Position numbers and translations under genes: made by a program. The notes below the pieces were generated by a model that saw only the letters and a list, made by a program, of their open reading frames with translations, made no database searches and had not been told where the DNA came from. From Actinocorallia sp. API 0066 (GTDB lineage: Bacteria > Actinomycetota > Actinomycetes > Streptosporangiales > Streptosporangiaceae): a stretch of DNA of 64,000 nucleotides. The number at the start of each line of letters is the position of its first letter. Positions within the stretch are counted from its first letter, which is position 1. Shown one piece after another: positions 23,883 through 37,180 of the stretch. Location of the stretch: positions 1 to 64,000 of the forward strand of contig NZ_JAJLQY010000006.1 of assembly GCF_020991275.1 (NCBI RefSeq). The letters run 5' to 3'.

Positions 23883-24542
23883 CTAGGCGCGCTCTTTCAC
23901 GAGCCGCACGACGGCGTCGACCACCTCGGCGAGCCCCAGCTCGGTCGAGTCGATCTCCACGGCGTCGTCGGCCCTGGTCAGGGGGGACGTGGCGCGGGTG
24001 GAGTCCGCCTTGTCCCGTCGTGCCTGGTCGGCCAGGGTGGCCTCGACCGAGACGGACGGGTCGGCGATCTCCTTGGCCCTGCGCGCCGCCCTCGCCTCCT
24101 CGCTGGCGGTGAGGAAGACCTTGAGGGGGGCGTCGGGGGCGACCACGGTGCCGATGTCGCGGCCCTCGGCCACGATGGCCCCGGCTGCCATGATCTCACG
24201 CTGGAGGCGGACCAGCAGCCCGCGTACCTCCGGCACCCGGCTGACCGCGCTGACGGCCCGGGTGACCTCCGCGGAGCGGATGGGGCCCGTGACGTCCACG
24301 CCCCCCACCACGACGCCCGGGTTGTCGGGGTCGGTGCTGATCTCCAGCGAGATCTCGGCGGCGTGCAGCGCGACCGTCGCCGCGTCCTCGACATCGACGC
24401 CCTGGTCGAGCATCCACCAGGTGACGGCTCGGTACATGGCGCCGGTGTCCAGATAACGGTACCCGAGGACGCGGGCGACACCCTTGGCCGCGCTGGACTT
24501 GCCGGACCCGGACGGCCCGTCCATGGCGATGATCAGCGACAT
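23883..24542 (-). CDS. cmk: Cytidylate kinase
   Basis: Phosphorylates CMP and dCMP. The 219-residue protein carries the P-loop GPSGSGKSS, the CMP-binding LDTGAMYRA and AEGRDIGTVV segments and the lid region (KEIADPSVSVEATLADQARRD). It sits between tyrA and der. Confidence 0.97.
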   Translation of the reverse strand: MSLIIAMDGPSGSGKSSAAKGVARVLGYRYLDTGAMYRAVTWWMLDQGVDVEDAATVALHAAEISLEISTDPDNPGVVVGGVDVTGPIRSAEVTRAVSAVSRVPEVRGLLVRLQREIMAAGAIVAEGRDIGTVVAPDAPLKVFLTASEEARAARRAKEIADPSVSVEATLADQARRDKADSTRATSPLTRADDAVEIDSTELGLAEVVDAVVRLVKERA

Positions 24543-24587
24543 TCGTTCTTCCCAGGAGTGCGGGCGGACCGGGGTCCGCGAGGGGGT

Positions 24588-25694
24588 TCAGGGCAGGACG
24601 GGCACGGCCCAGCCGCGCTCGCGCAGCGCGACGGCGAGGGGCTGCGCCGCCTCGGGCCGGACGGAGAGTTCCGCCACACCGACGGGCAGGCCCGGCGAGT
24701 GCTCGATGGACACGTCCTCGATGTTGACGCCGGCGTCGCCCGCCGCCTCGAAGATCCGGGCGAGTTCGCCGGGCCGGTCGGGGATGACGACCTGGACGAG
24801 GGTGTAGGCCGACGGGGTGCCGCCGTGCTTGCCGGGGATGCGGGCCCGGCCGGCGTTGCCACGGCCGAGCAGGTCGCCGACCTTCGCCATGATCACGTCG
24901 GCGACGTCGGGCCCGGCGCCCGCTGACGCGCGCAGCATGGCGGCGGCGAGCGCCAGGTCGGCGGCGACGGCGTCGAGCACCTCCGCGACGGGTTCGGCGT
25001 TGGCCGTCAGGATGCCGACCCACAGGGCCGGGTCGGAGGCCGCGATCCGGGTGACGTCCCGCACGCCCGTCCCGGCGAGGTCGAGCGCGACGTCGGGGGC
25101 CCGTTCCAGCCGTGCCGCGACGGCCGCCGACACCACGTGCGGCCCGTGCGAGACCAGCGCGACCGCCTTGTCGTGCTCGACGGGGTCGACGAGGTGGACC
25201 TCGGCCCCGCAGGACCGCGCCAACCCGGTGACGGCCTCCAGCGCCTCGGGGTCGGTCGCCTGCGTCGGGCACAGCGCCCACGGGCGGCCCAGGAACAGGT
25301 CGGCGCGCGCGGCGGCGGGCCCGGACCGCTCCCGCCCGGCCAGCGGATGCCCGGGGACGTAGCTGGCCAGGTCGCAGCCGTGCGCGATCGCGTCCATGAC
25401 GGGCCGCGCCTTCACGCTCGCCACGTCGGTGTAGTACCGGGCCAGGCCCTCCTTCTGGGCCTCCTGGAGCACACCCGCGACGGCCGCGGGCGGCACCGCG
25501 AGGACGGCGATGTCGACGGGCCCGGCGGGCGCCCCGGACAGCGGGGTGCCCGCGCCCAGCTCGACCGCCATGGCCAGGGACGCCTCGTCGGCGTCCGACA
25601 GCAGCACCTCGGCGCCGCGCCCGCGCAGGGCGAGCGCCACCGACGTGCCGATGAGGCCGGTGCCGATCACGACGACTCGCGGATTTTCCGTCAC
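24588..25694 (-). CDS. tyrA: Prephenate dehydrogenase with C-terminal ACT domain
   Basis: NAD(P)-dependent step of tyrosine synthesis. The 368-residue protein starts with a Rossmann motif (VVIGTGLIGTSVALAL), then the catalytic-His region GHPLAGRERSGP and the helical dimerisation domain. Residues about 290-368 form an ACT domain (VVIPDRPGELARIFEAAGDAGVNIED), probably for tyrosine feedback. GTG start at 25694. It lies 28 bases after aroH, so two adjacent genes take chorismate towards tyrosine. Confidence 0.95.
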   Translation of the reverse strand: MTENPRVVVIGTGLIGTSVALALRGRGAEVLLSDADEASLAMAVELGAGTPLSGAPAGPVDIAVLAVPPAAVAGVLQEAQKEGLARYYTDVASVKARPVMDAIAHGCDLASYVPGHPLAGRERSGPAAARADLFLGRPWALCPTQATDPEALEAVTGLARSCGAEVHLVDPVEHDKAVALVSHGPHVVSAAVAARLERAPDVALDLAGTGVRDVTRIAASDPALWVGILTANAEPVAEVLDAVAADLALAAAMLRASAGAGPDVADVIMAKVGDLLGRGNAGRARIPGKHGGTPSAYTLVQVVIPDRPGELARIFEAAGDAGVNIEDVSIEHSPGLPVGVAELSVRPEAAQPLAVALRERGWAVPVLP

Positions 25695-25722
25695 GGGAGG
25701 ACCTTACCGGGGAGGGCGCCGC

Positions 25723-26085
25723 TCACTGGGCGATGTCGACGCGCAGCGCGGTCGCGCCGCGCAGGTACACGTGCTGCATCTCCGACCTGGGCCGGTCGGT
25801 CTCGATGTGCGCCATGAGCCGGATGACGCGCGGCAGCGCGCCGGGCCTGTCGATCTCGGTGGCGCAGATCAGCGGGACCTCGCTGAACCCGAGCTTGCGG
25901 GCGGCCAGGGCCGGGAACTCGGCCTTGAGGTCGGGCGTGGAGGTGAAGATCACGCTGATGACGTCGTCGGTGGTCAGCTCGTTGCGGGACATCACCTCGG
26001 CCATCAGTTCGGTGGTCGCCTCCAGGATCTCGTCCCGCTCGTCGGCGTCCACCTGGATGGCTCCCCGCAGGGCGCGTACTGCCAC
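25723..26085 (-). CDS. aroH: Chorismate mutase (AroH class)
   Basis: Converts chorismate to prephenate. The 120-residue protein is of the trimeric AroH fold, not the AroQ helical type: VRALRGAIQVDADE, TTELMAEVMSRN, FTSTPDLKAEFPA and the C-terminal VYLRGATALR with the active-site Arg. The GTG at 26085 is preceded by GGGGAGG; an ATG five codons upstream has no ribosome site. Supplies prephenate for the next gene, tyrA. Confidence 0.95.
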   Translation of the reverse strand: MAVRALRGAIQVDADERDEILEATTELMAEVMSRNELTTDDVISVIFTSTPDLKAEFPALAARKLGFSEVPLICATEIDRPGALPRVIRLMAHIETDRPRSEMQHVYLRGATALRVDIAQ

Positions 26086-26109
26086 TTGTCCTCCCCTCAC
26101 CTGGGCGCG

Positions 26110-26862
26110 TTACAGGCCGACGGCCTTGTACAGCGCCGCGACTTCCTTCTCCGTCAGCGCGCGGACCCCGCCGGGCTTGAGCCGGCCGAGCTGCACCGGG
26201 CCGAAGCCGGTGCGGGCCAGCCGGCGCACGGGGTGCCCGACCTCCTTGAGCAGCCGCCGCACGATGTGTTTGCGGCCCTCGTGCAGGACCACCTCCACCA
26301 GCGCGCGCCTGCCGGACTGCTCCACGAGGCTGAACCCGTCGACCTTGACCGGGCCGTCGTCCAGCACGATCCCCGAGCGGAGCCTGCGGCCCAGGTCGCG
26401 CGCGATCGGGCCCGGCACGTCGGCCAGGTAGGTCTTGGTGACGCCGAAGGACGGGTGGGTCAGCCGGTGGGCCAGCTCCCCGTCGTTGGTGAGGAGGATG
26501 AGGCCCTCGGTGTCGGTGTCCAGGCGGCCCACGTGGTAGATCCGCTCGGTGAGGTCCTCGACGAAGTCGATGAGGGTGCGGGTGCCACGGCCGGGCGCCA
26601 TGGTGCTCTCGACGTCCAGCGGCTTGTTCAGCGCGTAGTAGCGGAACTCGTGCCAGGTCTCGATCTTGCGGCCGTCCACCTGGATCTCGTCGGTGCGCGG
26701 GTGGACGCGTTCGCCGAACCAGCTCACGGTCTTGCCGTTGACCTTGACCCGGCCGTCGGAGATGAGGCGTTCGCAGGCGCGGCGCGACCCGATCCCCGCG
26801 TCGGCGAGGACCTTCTGGAGGCGTACGCCCTCGCCGTCCGTGGCGTCGCCGGTGGTGTTCAT
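26110..26862 (-). CDS. RsuA/RluB-family rRNA pseudouridine synthase
   Basis: Isomerises uridine to pseudouridine in rRNA. The 250-residue protein has an N-terminal S4 domain (VRLQKVLADAGIGSRRACERLI) and the catalytic HVGRLDTDTEGLILLTNDG motif with the active-site Asp, plus KTYLADV. The ATG overlaps the scpB stop by four bases. Position beside scpAB is conserved in actinobacteria and firmicutes and favours RluB-like activity on 23S rRNA. Confidence 0.93.
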   Translation of the reverse strand: MNTTGDATDGEGVRLQKVLADAGIGSRRACERLISDGRVKVNGKTVSWFGERVHPRTDEIQVDGRKIETWHEFRYYALNKPLDVESTMAPGRGTRTLIDFVEDLTERIYHVGRLDTDTEGLILLTNDGELAHRLTHPSFGVTKTYLADVPGPIARDLGRRLRSGIVLDDGPVKVDGFSLVEQSGRRALVEVVLHEGRKHIVRRLLKEVGHPVRRLARTGFGPVQLGRLKPGGVRALTEKEVAALYKAVGL

Positions 26863-27413
26863 GCTGAGACGTCCTCGATGTCGGTGATCTCGTCGGGCAG
26901 GTGCGGGGCGAGCTCGGGCAGCTCCTCCAGGGAGCGCAGGCCGAGCCGCTCCAGGAAGTAGCCGGTGGTGCGGTAGAGGGTGGCCTGGGACTCGGTGTCC
27001 TGGCCGGCCTCCTCGATCAGGCCGCGCAGCGTCAGCGTCCTGATGACGCCGTCGCTGTTGACGCCGCGGATCGCCGACACCCGGGCCCGGCTGACGGGCT
27101 GCCGGTAGGCGATCACCGACAGGGTCTCCAGGGCCGCCTGGGTGAGGCGGGTCTGCTGGCCGTCGGTGACGAACCGCTCCACCACGGGGGCGCAGAACGC
27201 GGCGGTGTAGAACCGCCAGCCTCCCGCGATCTCCCTCAACTCGAACCCGCGGCCCTGCTCCCGGTATTCCCCGGCCAGCTCCCGCAGCGTCTCGGCGACC
27301 CGCGCCGTCGGCACCTCCAGCAACTGCGCCAGGGTGATCTCGGCCACGGGCTCGTCGACGACCAGCAGGACGGCCTCCAGGGACGCCTTCAGCGGTGGAA
27401 GGTCGTCACTCAC
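26859..27413 (-). CDS. scpB: Segregation and condensation protein B
   Basis: SMC-complex kleisin partner with winged-helix domains. The 184-residue protein shows LEAVLLVVDEPV, the LETLSVIAYRQPVSRARVSAIRGVNSD signature and a C-terminal YRTTGYFLERLGL segment. GTG start at 27413, overlapping scpA by four bases (GTGA). The smc gene is not in this window. Confidence 0.96.
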   Translation of the reverse strand: MSDDLPPLKASLEAVLLVVDEPVAEITLAQLLEVPTARVAETLRELAGEYREQGRGFELREIAGGWRFYTAAFCAPVVERFVTDGQQTRLTQAALETLSVIAYRQPVSRARVSAIRGVNSDGVIRTLTLRGLIEEAGQDTESQATLYRTTGYFLERLGLRSLEELPELAPHLPDEITDIEDVSA

Positions 27414-28294
27414 AGCTGTCCTCCAGCGGGCTCGTCGAGTTGGGCGGCGGCGGGCTGCGGCGCGCCCTCGAACTCGTCGTGGAGGACGATGTCGCCCTCC
27501 TCGCTCCCGGTCCAGATGACGTGCAGTTCGCCCAGCGGCTCCAGCTGTTCGAACGCCACCGCCTGCTCGCGGTAGAGCGACAGCAGGGCCAGGAAGCGGG
27601 CGACGACCTCGAAGGTGCCCGCGCAGTCGGCGGTCAGCGTCCGGAAGGTGGCCCTGCGCAGACGCCGCAGCCGCTCCACGAGGATAGCGCCCTGTTCCTC
27701 CACGCTGGCCTGGGGCGTGTACATGTGGGCGACCGAGACGCCCGGCGGGGCGGGCTTCGGCTGGAACGTGCGCTGGGCGAGCGCGGCGAACTGGGCGGGG
27801 CCGAGCCCCAGCAGCACCTCGGGCAGCAGGGTGGCGAACTGCGGCTCCATCGGCACCAGCCGGGGGAAGCGGCGCGCCTCCTCGGCCATCCGCGCCGCGA
27901 ACGTCTTGGCGACGGACTTGTAGGCCCGGTACTGCAGGAGCCGCGCGAACAGCAGGTCGCGGGCCTCCAGGAGCGCGAGGTCCTCTTCGTCGTCCACCTC
28001 GCCGGACGGAAGCAGCCGGGCGGCCTTGAGGTCGAGGAGGGTCGCGGCGACGAGGAGGAAGTGCGACGCCTGGTCCAGGTCCCACCGCGGGCCGAGCGCC
28101 TTGATGTAGGCGATGAACTCGTCGGTGACCTTGTGGAGGGCGACCTCGGTGATGTCCAGCTTGTGCTTGGCGATCAGGCCGAGGAGCAGGTCGAACGGGC
28201 CGGAGAAGACGTCAAGGTGCACCTGGAAGCCCTTGGCCGCCTCCTCGCCCTGCTGCAGTTCCTCCACGGCTGCGAGCCTAGTGGAGGCCGACAC
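27410..28294 (-). CDS. scpA: Segregation and condensation protein A (kleisin)
   Basis: Bridges SMC head domains. The 294-residue protein has the family N-terminus FQVHLDVFSGPFDLLLGLI, the LVAATLLDLKAARLLP helix and a C-terminal winged helix (FEVVARFLALLSLYREQAVAFEQ). GTG start at 28294, two bases after the parA stop. Confidence 0.96.
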   Translation of the reverse strand: MSASTRLAAVEELQQGEEAAKGFQVHLDVFSGPFDLLLGLIAKHKLDITEVALHKVTDEFIAYIKALGPRWDLDQASHFLLVAATLLDLKAARLLPSGEVDDEEDLALLEARDLLFARLLQYRAYKSVAKTFAARMAEEARRFPRLVPMEPQFATLLPEVLLGLGPAQFAALAQRTFQPKPAPPGVSVAHMYTPQASVEEQGAILVERLRRLRRATFRTLTADCAGTFEVVARFLALLSLYREQAVAFEQLEPLGELHVIWTGSEEGDIVLHDEFEGAPQPAAAQLDEPAGGQL

Positions 28295-28296
28295 CG

Positions 28297-29202
28297 CTAG
28301 GTGAGCAGCTTCCAGCGCTGGATGACCTCCTTGGCCAGCTCACGGTAGTGGCTGGCGCCCATCGAGGAGGGGTCGAACGTGGTGATCGGCTCGCCCATGA
28401 CGGTCGCGTCGGGGAACCGGACGGTGCGGTTGATCACCGTGTGGAAGACCTTGTCGCCGAACGCCTGCACGATCCGCTGGAGCACCTCGCGGGTGTGCAG
28501 GGTGCGCGAGTCGTACATGGTGCCGAGGAAGCCGTCGATCACCAGCGTCGGGTTGATCCGCTGCTGGACCTTCTCGATCGTCTCCATCAGCAGCGCCACA
28601 CCGCGCATCGCGAAGTACTCGCACTCCAGCGGCACGATGACACCCTGCGCGGCGGCCAGCGCGTTGATCGTCAGCAGGCCGAGCGACGGCTGGCAGTCGA
28701 TGAGGACGTAGTCGTAGTGCTCGACGGCGCCCTTGAGCTTGCCCGACAGGATGTACTCACGGCCGACCTCGTGGACGAGCTGGACCTCCGCGCCCGACAG
28801 GTCGATGTTGGACGGCAGCAGGTGCATGCCCTCGACCGTGGTCTCCAGGAGGATGTCCTCCCACTCGGTCTCGGCCTCCAGCAGCATGTTGTGCACCGTG
28901 ACGTCGAGCTGGCGCGGGTCGCCCTGGCCGAGGCCGACCGACAGGGCGCCCTGCGGGTCGAAGTCCACCAGCAGCACACGGCGGCCCTGTTCGGCGAGCG
29001 CGGCGCCCAGGTTGATCGTGGTGGTGGTCTTGCCGACGCCGCCCTTCTGGTTGCAGACGGCGACGATCCGGGCGGGCCCGTGCTCGGCGAGTGGCTCGGG
29101 GTCGGGGAACTTGGGGACCGGCCGCCGGGTGGGACCGAGCGCTCCGCCGGGCTCGGTGGCTATCGCCGCTGAGAGCACGCTTTCCGCGCCTGCGTCTGGC
29201 AT
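28297..29202 (-). CDS. ParA/Soj-family ATPase
   Basis: Deviant Walker-A ATPase of the chromosome-partition family. In 301 residues: VCNQKGGVGKTTTTINLGAAL (deviant Walker A), VLLVDFDPQG, VLIDCQPSLG and PLECEYFAMRG. About 55 residues of Pro-rich tail precede the ATPase core. The ATG at 29202 has GGGGAGG ten bases upstream. No parB is adjacent, so this is probably the second ParA that accompanies scpAB in actinobacteria, not the origin-proximal parA. Confidence 0.92.
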   Translation of the reverse strand: MPDAGAESVLSAAIATEPGGALGPTRRPVPKFPDPEPLAEHGPARIVAVCNQKGGVGKTTTTINLGAALAEQGRRVLLVDFDPQGALSVGLGQGDPRQLDVTVHNMLLEAETEWEDILLETTVEGMHLLPSNIDLSGAEVQLVHEVGREYILSGKLKGAVEHYDYVLIDCQPSLGLLTINALAAAQGVIVPLECEYFAMRGVALLMETIEKVQQRINPTLVIDGFLGTMYDSRTLHTREVLQRIVQAFGDKVFHTVINRTVRFPDATVMGEPITTFDPSSMGASHYRELAKEVIQRWKLLT

Positions 29203-29332
29203 CAGGTTCAAACCTCCCCGACGGCGTGGAGATACCGTCGTCGTCGCGAGCCTAAGACGCCACGGCAGCAGCGGCAACACGACGCGCGGGAGTCGCGGGT
29301 CGTGCGGGCCCTGGCGCGGCCTCGGGGGTGTG

Positions 29333-29971
29333 TCAGGCGTCACCGGCCGCTTCGCCCGTGGGGGCGTCCCGGTCGCGCAGCCCGGCGAAGCCGCGGGCGC
29401 GGGCGGCGGCGAGCGCGAGCACCGCCGAGACGGCGAGCGCGTTGTGCACCTCGCCGGCCAGCACCGCCGTGACCGCCTCCTCCAGCGGCACCCAGACGGC
29501 CGGCATGTCGGCCTCCTCGTGGACCCGCACGAAGTCGATCTCGGCGGCGGGCACCGGGGTGACGTCGCGGGCCAGGAAGACCCGGACCCGCTCGTCGCTC
29601 ATGCCGGGCGTCTGGAACGTGTCGATCAGGGTGTGCCAGGTGGCGGCCCGGTAGCCCGCCTCCTCCAGCAGCTCCCTTTCGGCGGTCCGCCACAGCGGCT
29701 CGCCTTCCACGTCGCGCAGGCCCGCCGGGAGCTCCCACAGCAGGTGCGCGCAGGCGTGGCGGTACTGGCGCAGGAGCAGGACGCGGCCCTGCTCGTCCAG
29801 CGCGATGGTCCCCACGGCGCCCGGGTGCGTGACGTACTCCCGTTTGACGACCTCGGGCCCGTGGGGGCCCGGCATGACCACCTCGTCCTCGCGGACCGTG
29901 AGGATCCGGCCCTTGAAGTACTCGGTGGAGCCGACCGTCGGCCACCGTTCGGGGATGTCTCGCAGGTCCAT
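29333..29971 (-). CDS. NUDIX hydrolase, ADP-ribose pyrophosphatase type
   Basis: Hydrolyses nucleoside-diphosphate sugars such as ADP-ribose. The 212-residue protein has the NUDIX box around WELPAGLRDVEGEP...RELLEEAGY, with the one-residue insertion common in actinobacterial ADPRases, and a Pro residue downstream (FQTPGMSDER) typical for ADP-ribose specificity. The ATG at 29971 is chosen for its GGGAGAGG; an ATG three codons earlier lacks spacing. Located 20 bases after pyrG. Confidence 0.9.
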   Translation of the reverse strand: MDLRDIPERWPTVGSTEYFKGRILTVREDEVVMPGPHGPEVVKREYVTHPGAVGTIALDEQGRVLLLRQYRHACAHLLWELPAGLRDVEGEPLWRTAERELLEEAGYRAATWHTLIDTFQTPGMSDERVRVFLARDVTPVPAAEIDFVRVHEEADMPAVWVPLEEAVTAVLAGEVHNALAVSAVLALAAARARGFAGLRDRDAPTGEAAGDA

Positions 29972-29991
29972 GGAGATCATCCTCTCCCGGA

Positions 29992-34076
<4,085 letters not shown>

Positions 34077-34227
34077 GCATCTTCCGCGGCAGCGGCTGAG
34101 CGCGAAAAGTTCCTTCCGCGCGCGGTCACAAGACCGACATCATCCGGACATCCGGCGTCGCCTTCGCGGACGCGCGGCTCGGAGACAACCGAGTCGCACC
34201 GTCCATCCCTCGCGGAGGAGATCCCCC

Positions 34228-35385
34228 ATGGACCGTCGTCTCTTCATGCGCGCGAGCGTGCTCGCCGCCGGCACCGCCGCCGTCTCCGGCTCGCTCATGC
34301 GCGGCGCGCTCGCCGCGCCCGCGCAGAACGCCCCGTCCCCCTACGGCCCGCTCCAGTCCCCCGACGCCAACGGCATCCGGCTGCCCGCCGGGTTCACCAG
34401 CCAGGTCGTGGCCCGCTCCGGGCAGGTCGTGTCCGGCACGTCCTACGTGTGGCACAGCGCCCCGGACGGCGGCGCCTGCTTCGCCGACGGGTCCGGCTGG
34501 ATCTACACGTCCAACGCGGAGGTGTCGGCGGCGGCGGGCGGCGGCGCCTCGATGATCAGGTTCAACTCGTCCGGGAACGTGACGGCGGCGTCGCGGATCC
34601 TGTCGGGCACCAGCACCAACTGCGCGGGCGGCAAGACGCCGTGGAACACGTGGCTGTCGTGCGAGGAGATCAGCCTCGGCCGGGTGTGGGAGACCTATCC
34701 GTTCGGCGGGACGGCCCAGGCGCGCCCGGCCATGGGCAGGTTCAAGCACGAGGCGGCGGCGGCCGACCCCGTCCGGCAGGTGGTCTACCTGACGGAGGAC
34801 GAGACGAACGGGCGGTTCTACCGGTTCGTCCCGACCACGTGGGGGAACCTCTCGGCCGGGACGCTCCAGGTGCTCGTCGCCGGGTCCGGGACGTCCGGGT
34901 CGTTCTCGTGGGCGACCGTGCCCGACCCCGACGGCTCCCCCACCGCGACCAGGAACCAGGTGTCGGGCTCGAAGTCCTTCAACGGCGGCGAGGGCTGCTG
35001 GTACGCGAGCGACACCGTGTGGTTCACCACCAAGGGCGACAACCGGGTGTGGCAGCTCAACCTGTCGAACAACACCTACGAGCTCGCCTACGACGACAAC
35101 CTCGTCACCGGCACCCCGACCCTCACCGGGGTGGACAACATCACCGGCTCGTCCTACGGCGACCTGTACGTGTGCGAGGACGGCGGCAACATGGAGATCA
35201 ACATGATCACGCCGGACGACAAGATCTCGGTGTTCCTCCGCGTCCAGAACCAGTCCTCCTCCGAGCTGTGCGGCGCCGCCTTCAACCCGGCCGGGAACCG
35301 CCTCTACTTCTCCTCCCAGCGGGGCACCTCCGGCTCCTCCACGGGCGGCATCACCTACTGCGTCACCGGCCCCTTCCGCACCTGA
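34228..35385 (+). CDS. Secreted PhoX-like (DUF839) protein
   Basis: A 385-residue protein with a Tat-type signal: RRLFMRAS followed by a hydrophobic stretch and ALAAPA as a likely cleavage site near residue 31. The mature part shows DUF839/PhoX features: NCAGGKTPWNTWLSCEE, FKHEAAAADP, VYLTEDE and NTGGxxGxLYVCEDGG-like blocks. Homologues are phosphatases or related calcium/iron propeller enzymes, so an exported phosphoesterase is likely but the substrate is not known. ATG has GGAGGAG upstream. Confidence 0.82.
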   Translation: MDRRLFMRASVLAAGTAAVSGSLMRGALAAPAQNAPSPYGPLQSPDANGIRLPAGFTSQVVARSGQVVSGTSYVWHSAPDGGACFADGSGWIYTSNAEVSAAAGGGASMIRFNSSGNVTAASRILSGTSTNCAGGKTPWNTWLSCEEISLGRVWETYPFGGTAQARPAMGRFKHEAAAADPVRQVVYLTEDETNGRFYRFVPTTWGNLSAGTLQVLVAGSGTSGSFSWATVPDPDGSPTATRNQVSGSKSFNGGEGCWYASDTVWFTTKGDNRVWQLNLSNNTYELAYDDNLVTGTPTLTGVDNITGSSYGDLYVCEDGGNMEINMITPDDKISVFLRVQNQSSSELCGAAFNPAGNRLYFSSQRGTSGSSTGGITYCVTGPFRT

Positions 35386-35463
35386 CACCCCCTCCCGGCG
35401 GGCCTGAACCGTGTACAGACCCGCCCCAAACCCCAGCCCGCCCCGTACGCGGGCCACACGCAA

Positions 35464-35540
35464 GGCTCCGGCCCGGCTTGCGCCGGGTGCGGAGCCATCG
35501 CAGGGCTCCGGCCCGGTCCGCTGTGCGCGGACCGGGCCGG
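35464..35540. terminator. Tandem terminator hairpins between convergent genes
   Basis: Two hairpins start with the same 13-mer GGCTCCGGCCCGG (35464 and 35504). The second is a perfect 14-bp stem (35508-35521 with 35527-35540, five-base loop). They lie between the PhoX-like gene and the end of the flavin oxidase gene and can serve both strands. Confidence 0.65.
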
Positions 35541-35572
35541 GGGCGGCGCTCCCGCACAGCCCGAGGTTTGCG

Positions 35573-36934
35573 TTAGTTGAGGACGGGGTGGTTGCTGCGG
35601 AAGAGGGAGTTCGGGTCGTGTGCGCGCTTGGCGGCGCGTAGGCGGGCCAGGGTGGTGGGGGTGAAGGCGGCGGAGGTGCTCTCGCCTCCGGCGAGGAAGG
35701 TGAAGGGTTTGCGGCCGCTGACGTGCGGGCGGGCGGCCTCGACGAGGGAGGCGATCCGGGCCCGGACGGCGGCAGCGATCTCCTCGCCGGGCGTGACGCC
35801 CATCATGGACAGGAGGTACGGCTCGTCGAACGGGCCGCAGGCGCCCGCGTCGACGCGGGTGTAGGCGCCGCCCAGGTGGCGGAGCTGCACGAACGCCAGG
35901 GGGAGGACGCCGCCGGAGTCGGCGAGGTCGCGCAGCAGCGCGAACACCGCCTCCGGGTCGGTGACGAGCTCGCCCCGGTGCAGGCTCGGCATCGGGTCGG
36001 TCGGCTCGGCGCAGATGGCGCCCAGCTCGGCGGGCGGCAGCGGGCCACGGGTGTCCATGATCACACCGTCGATCGCGGCGAACGCGGCGAGCAGCTCCGC
36101 CGCCTCGTCGGCCCCGCCCAGGTAGGCGGAGTCCAGGGCGACGATCGACTTGCCGTGCAGGAACTCCGGGACGTCGGGCAGCGGCGGCACCACCATGAGC
36201 GACAGCCACAGGCTGAGCTCCTCCGGCGCGGTCGCCGTGGTCTTGGCGAACGCGTCGAGCACGTCGGCGGTCCGCTCGGCGGGCCACACGATCCGGCCGC
36301 CGTACAGGGCGGGGGCGGGGAACAGCGCGACCTCCAGCGCCGTCACGAGGGCGTGGTCGCCGCCTCCGCCGCACAGGGCGAAGAACAGCTCGGGGTCGGC
36401 GGCGGCGGTGACCGTGCGGGCGGCGCCCTCGGCGTCCACGATCTCCAGCGCCCGCACCGACGCCGACGCGGGCCCCCGGCTCCGCCCGTACCAGCCGATG
36501 CCGCCGCCGAGCGTGTACCCGGCGACGCTCACCGCGGGCGAGCTGCCCGCCGGGAACGTCAGCCCGTGCGCGCCCGCGACCGCCAGCAGTTCGGCGCAGG
36601 ACGCGCCGGCGCCGACCCGTGCCGTTCCGGCCTCCGGGTCCACCGTGATCGCGCGCAGGCGTCCGGTGCGGACGATCACCGTGCCGTCCAGCGCGGTGGT
36701 CGCGCCGTGGCCGCTGGGCTGGGCGGCGAGGGTGAGCCCCGCCGTCCGCGCGTGCCGGACCAGCGCGGCGGCGTCGGCCGCGTCGGCGACCTCGACCACC
36801 GCTACGGGCCGCTGCGGCACGCCCACCGACCAGCCGAGCGCCGCCCGCGCGAACCCCGCGTCGTCCCGGCCCAGCACCCGGCCGCGCACCGCGCCCCGCA
36901 GCGCCGCGATCCGTGCCTCGTACCCCGTCGTCAT
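35573..36934 (-). CDS. FAD-linked oxidase, BBE-like
   Basis: A 453-residue flavoprotein of the berberine-bridge/6-hydroxynicotine oxidase family. The FAD-binding PCMH domain (about 40-210) contains QPSGHGA, whose His is the usual covalent flavin site. The second Cys anchor of bicovalent members is not apparent in the GGGIGWYGRSRG segment. The C-terminus has the BBE motif (RLRAAKRAHDPNSLFR). Substrate unknown; relatives oxidise alcohols, sugars or secondary metabolites. ATG at 36934 with GGAGAGGG. Confidence 0.85.
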   Translation of the reverse strand: MTTGYEARIAALRGAVRGRVLGRDDAGFARAALGWSVGVPQRPVAVVEVADAADAAALVRHARTAGLTLAAQPSGHGATTALDGTVIVRTGRLRAITVDPEAGTARVGAGASCAELLAVAGAHGLTFPAGSSPAVSVAGYTLGGGIGWYGRSRGPASASVRALEIVDAEGAARTVTAAADPELFFALCGGGGDHALVTALEVALFPAPALYGGRIVWPAERTADVLDAFAKTTATAPEELSLWLSLMVVPPLPDVPEFLHGKSIVALDSAYLGGADEAAELLAAFAAIDGVIMDTRGPLPPAELGAICAEPTDPMPSLHRGELVTDPEAVFALLRDLADSGGVLPLAFVQLRHLGGAYTRVDAGACGPFDEPYLLSMMGVTPGEEIAAAVRARIASLVEAARPHVSGRKPFTFLAGGESTSAAFTPTTLARLRAAKRAHDPNSLFRSNHPVLN

Positions 36935-37133
36935 GTCTTCCCTCTCCGTCGGCTCCGGGGGCCGGGCGGCCCTCCGGCGCGGGGGTGCCCCGCGATGTCA
37001 CCAACGGTCGCGGACGGCACTTGGGGAAGGTTTGGCGCGGACTTGGCCGGGGATTGCGGGCCCGGACACGACGAACGGCGCGCCCCCTCGGGGACGCGCC
37101 GCCGCGACCCGCCGAGGCGGGTCGGTGAAGAAG
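36935..37133. other. Intergenic region between flavin oxidase and cspA
   Basis: Both genes are on the minus strand, so this stretch holds the oxidase promoter region. I see one perfect 8-bp hairpin (GACCCGCC, 37106-37123) and no clear promoter hexamers. Confidence 0.4.
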
Positions 37134-37168
37134 ACGGGTCCCGCGCGGTTCACCCGCGTGGGGCCCGT
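37134..37168 (-). terminator. cspA terminator
   Basis: A long stem of about 15 pairs with two small mismatches (ACGGG...CGCGG paired with CCGCG...CCCGT), loop GTGAA, followed on the minus strand by CTTCTTCAC. It begins 12 bases after the cspA stop. Confidence 0.7.
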
Positions 37169-37180
37169 GTCAGCTCGGGA

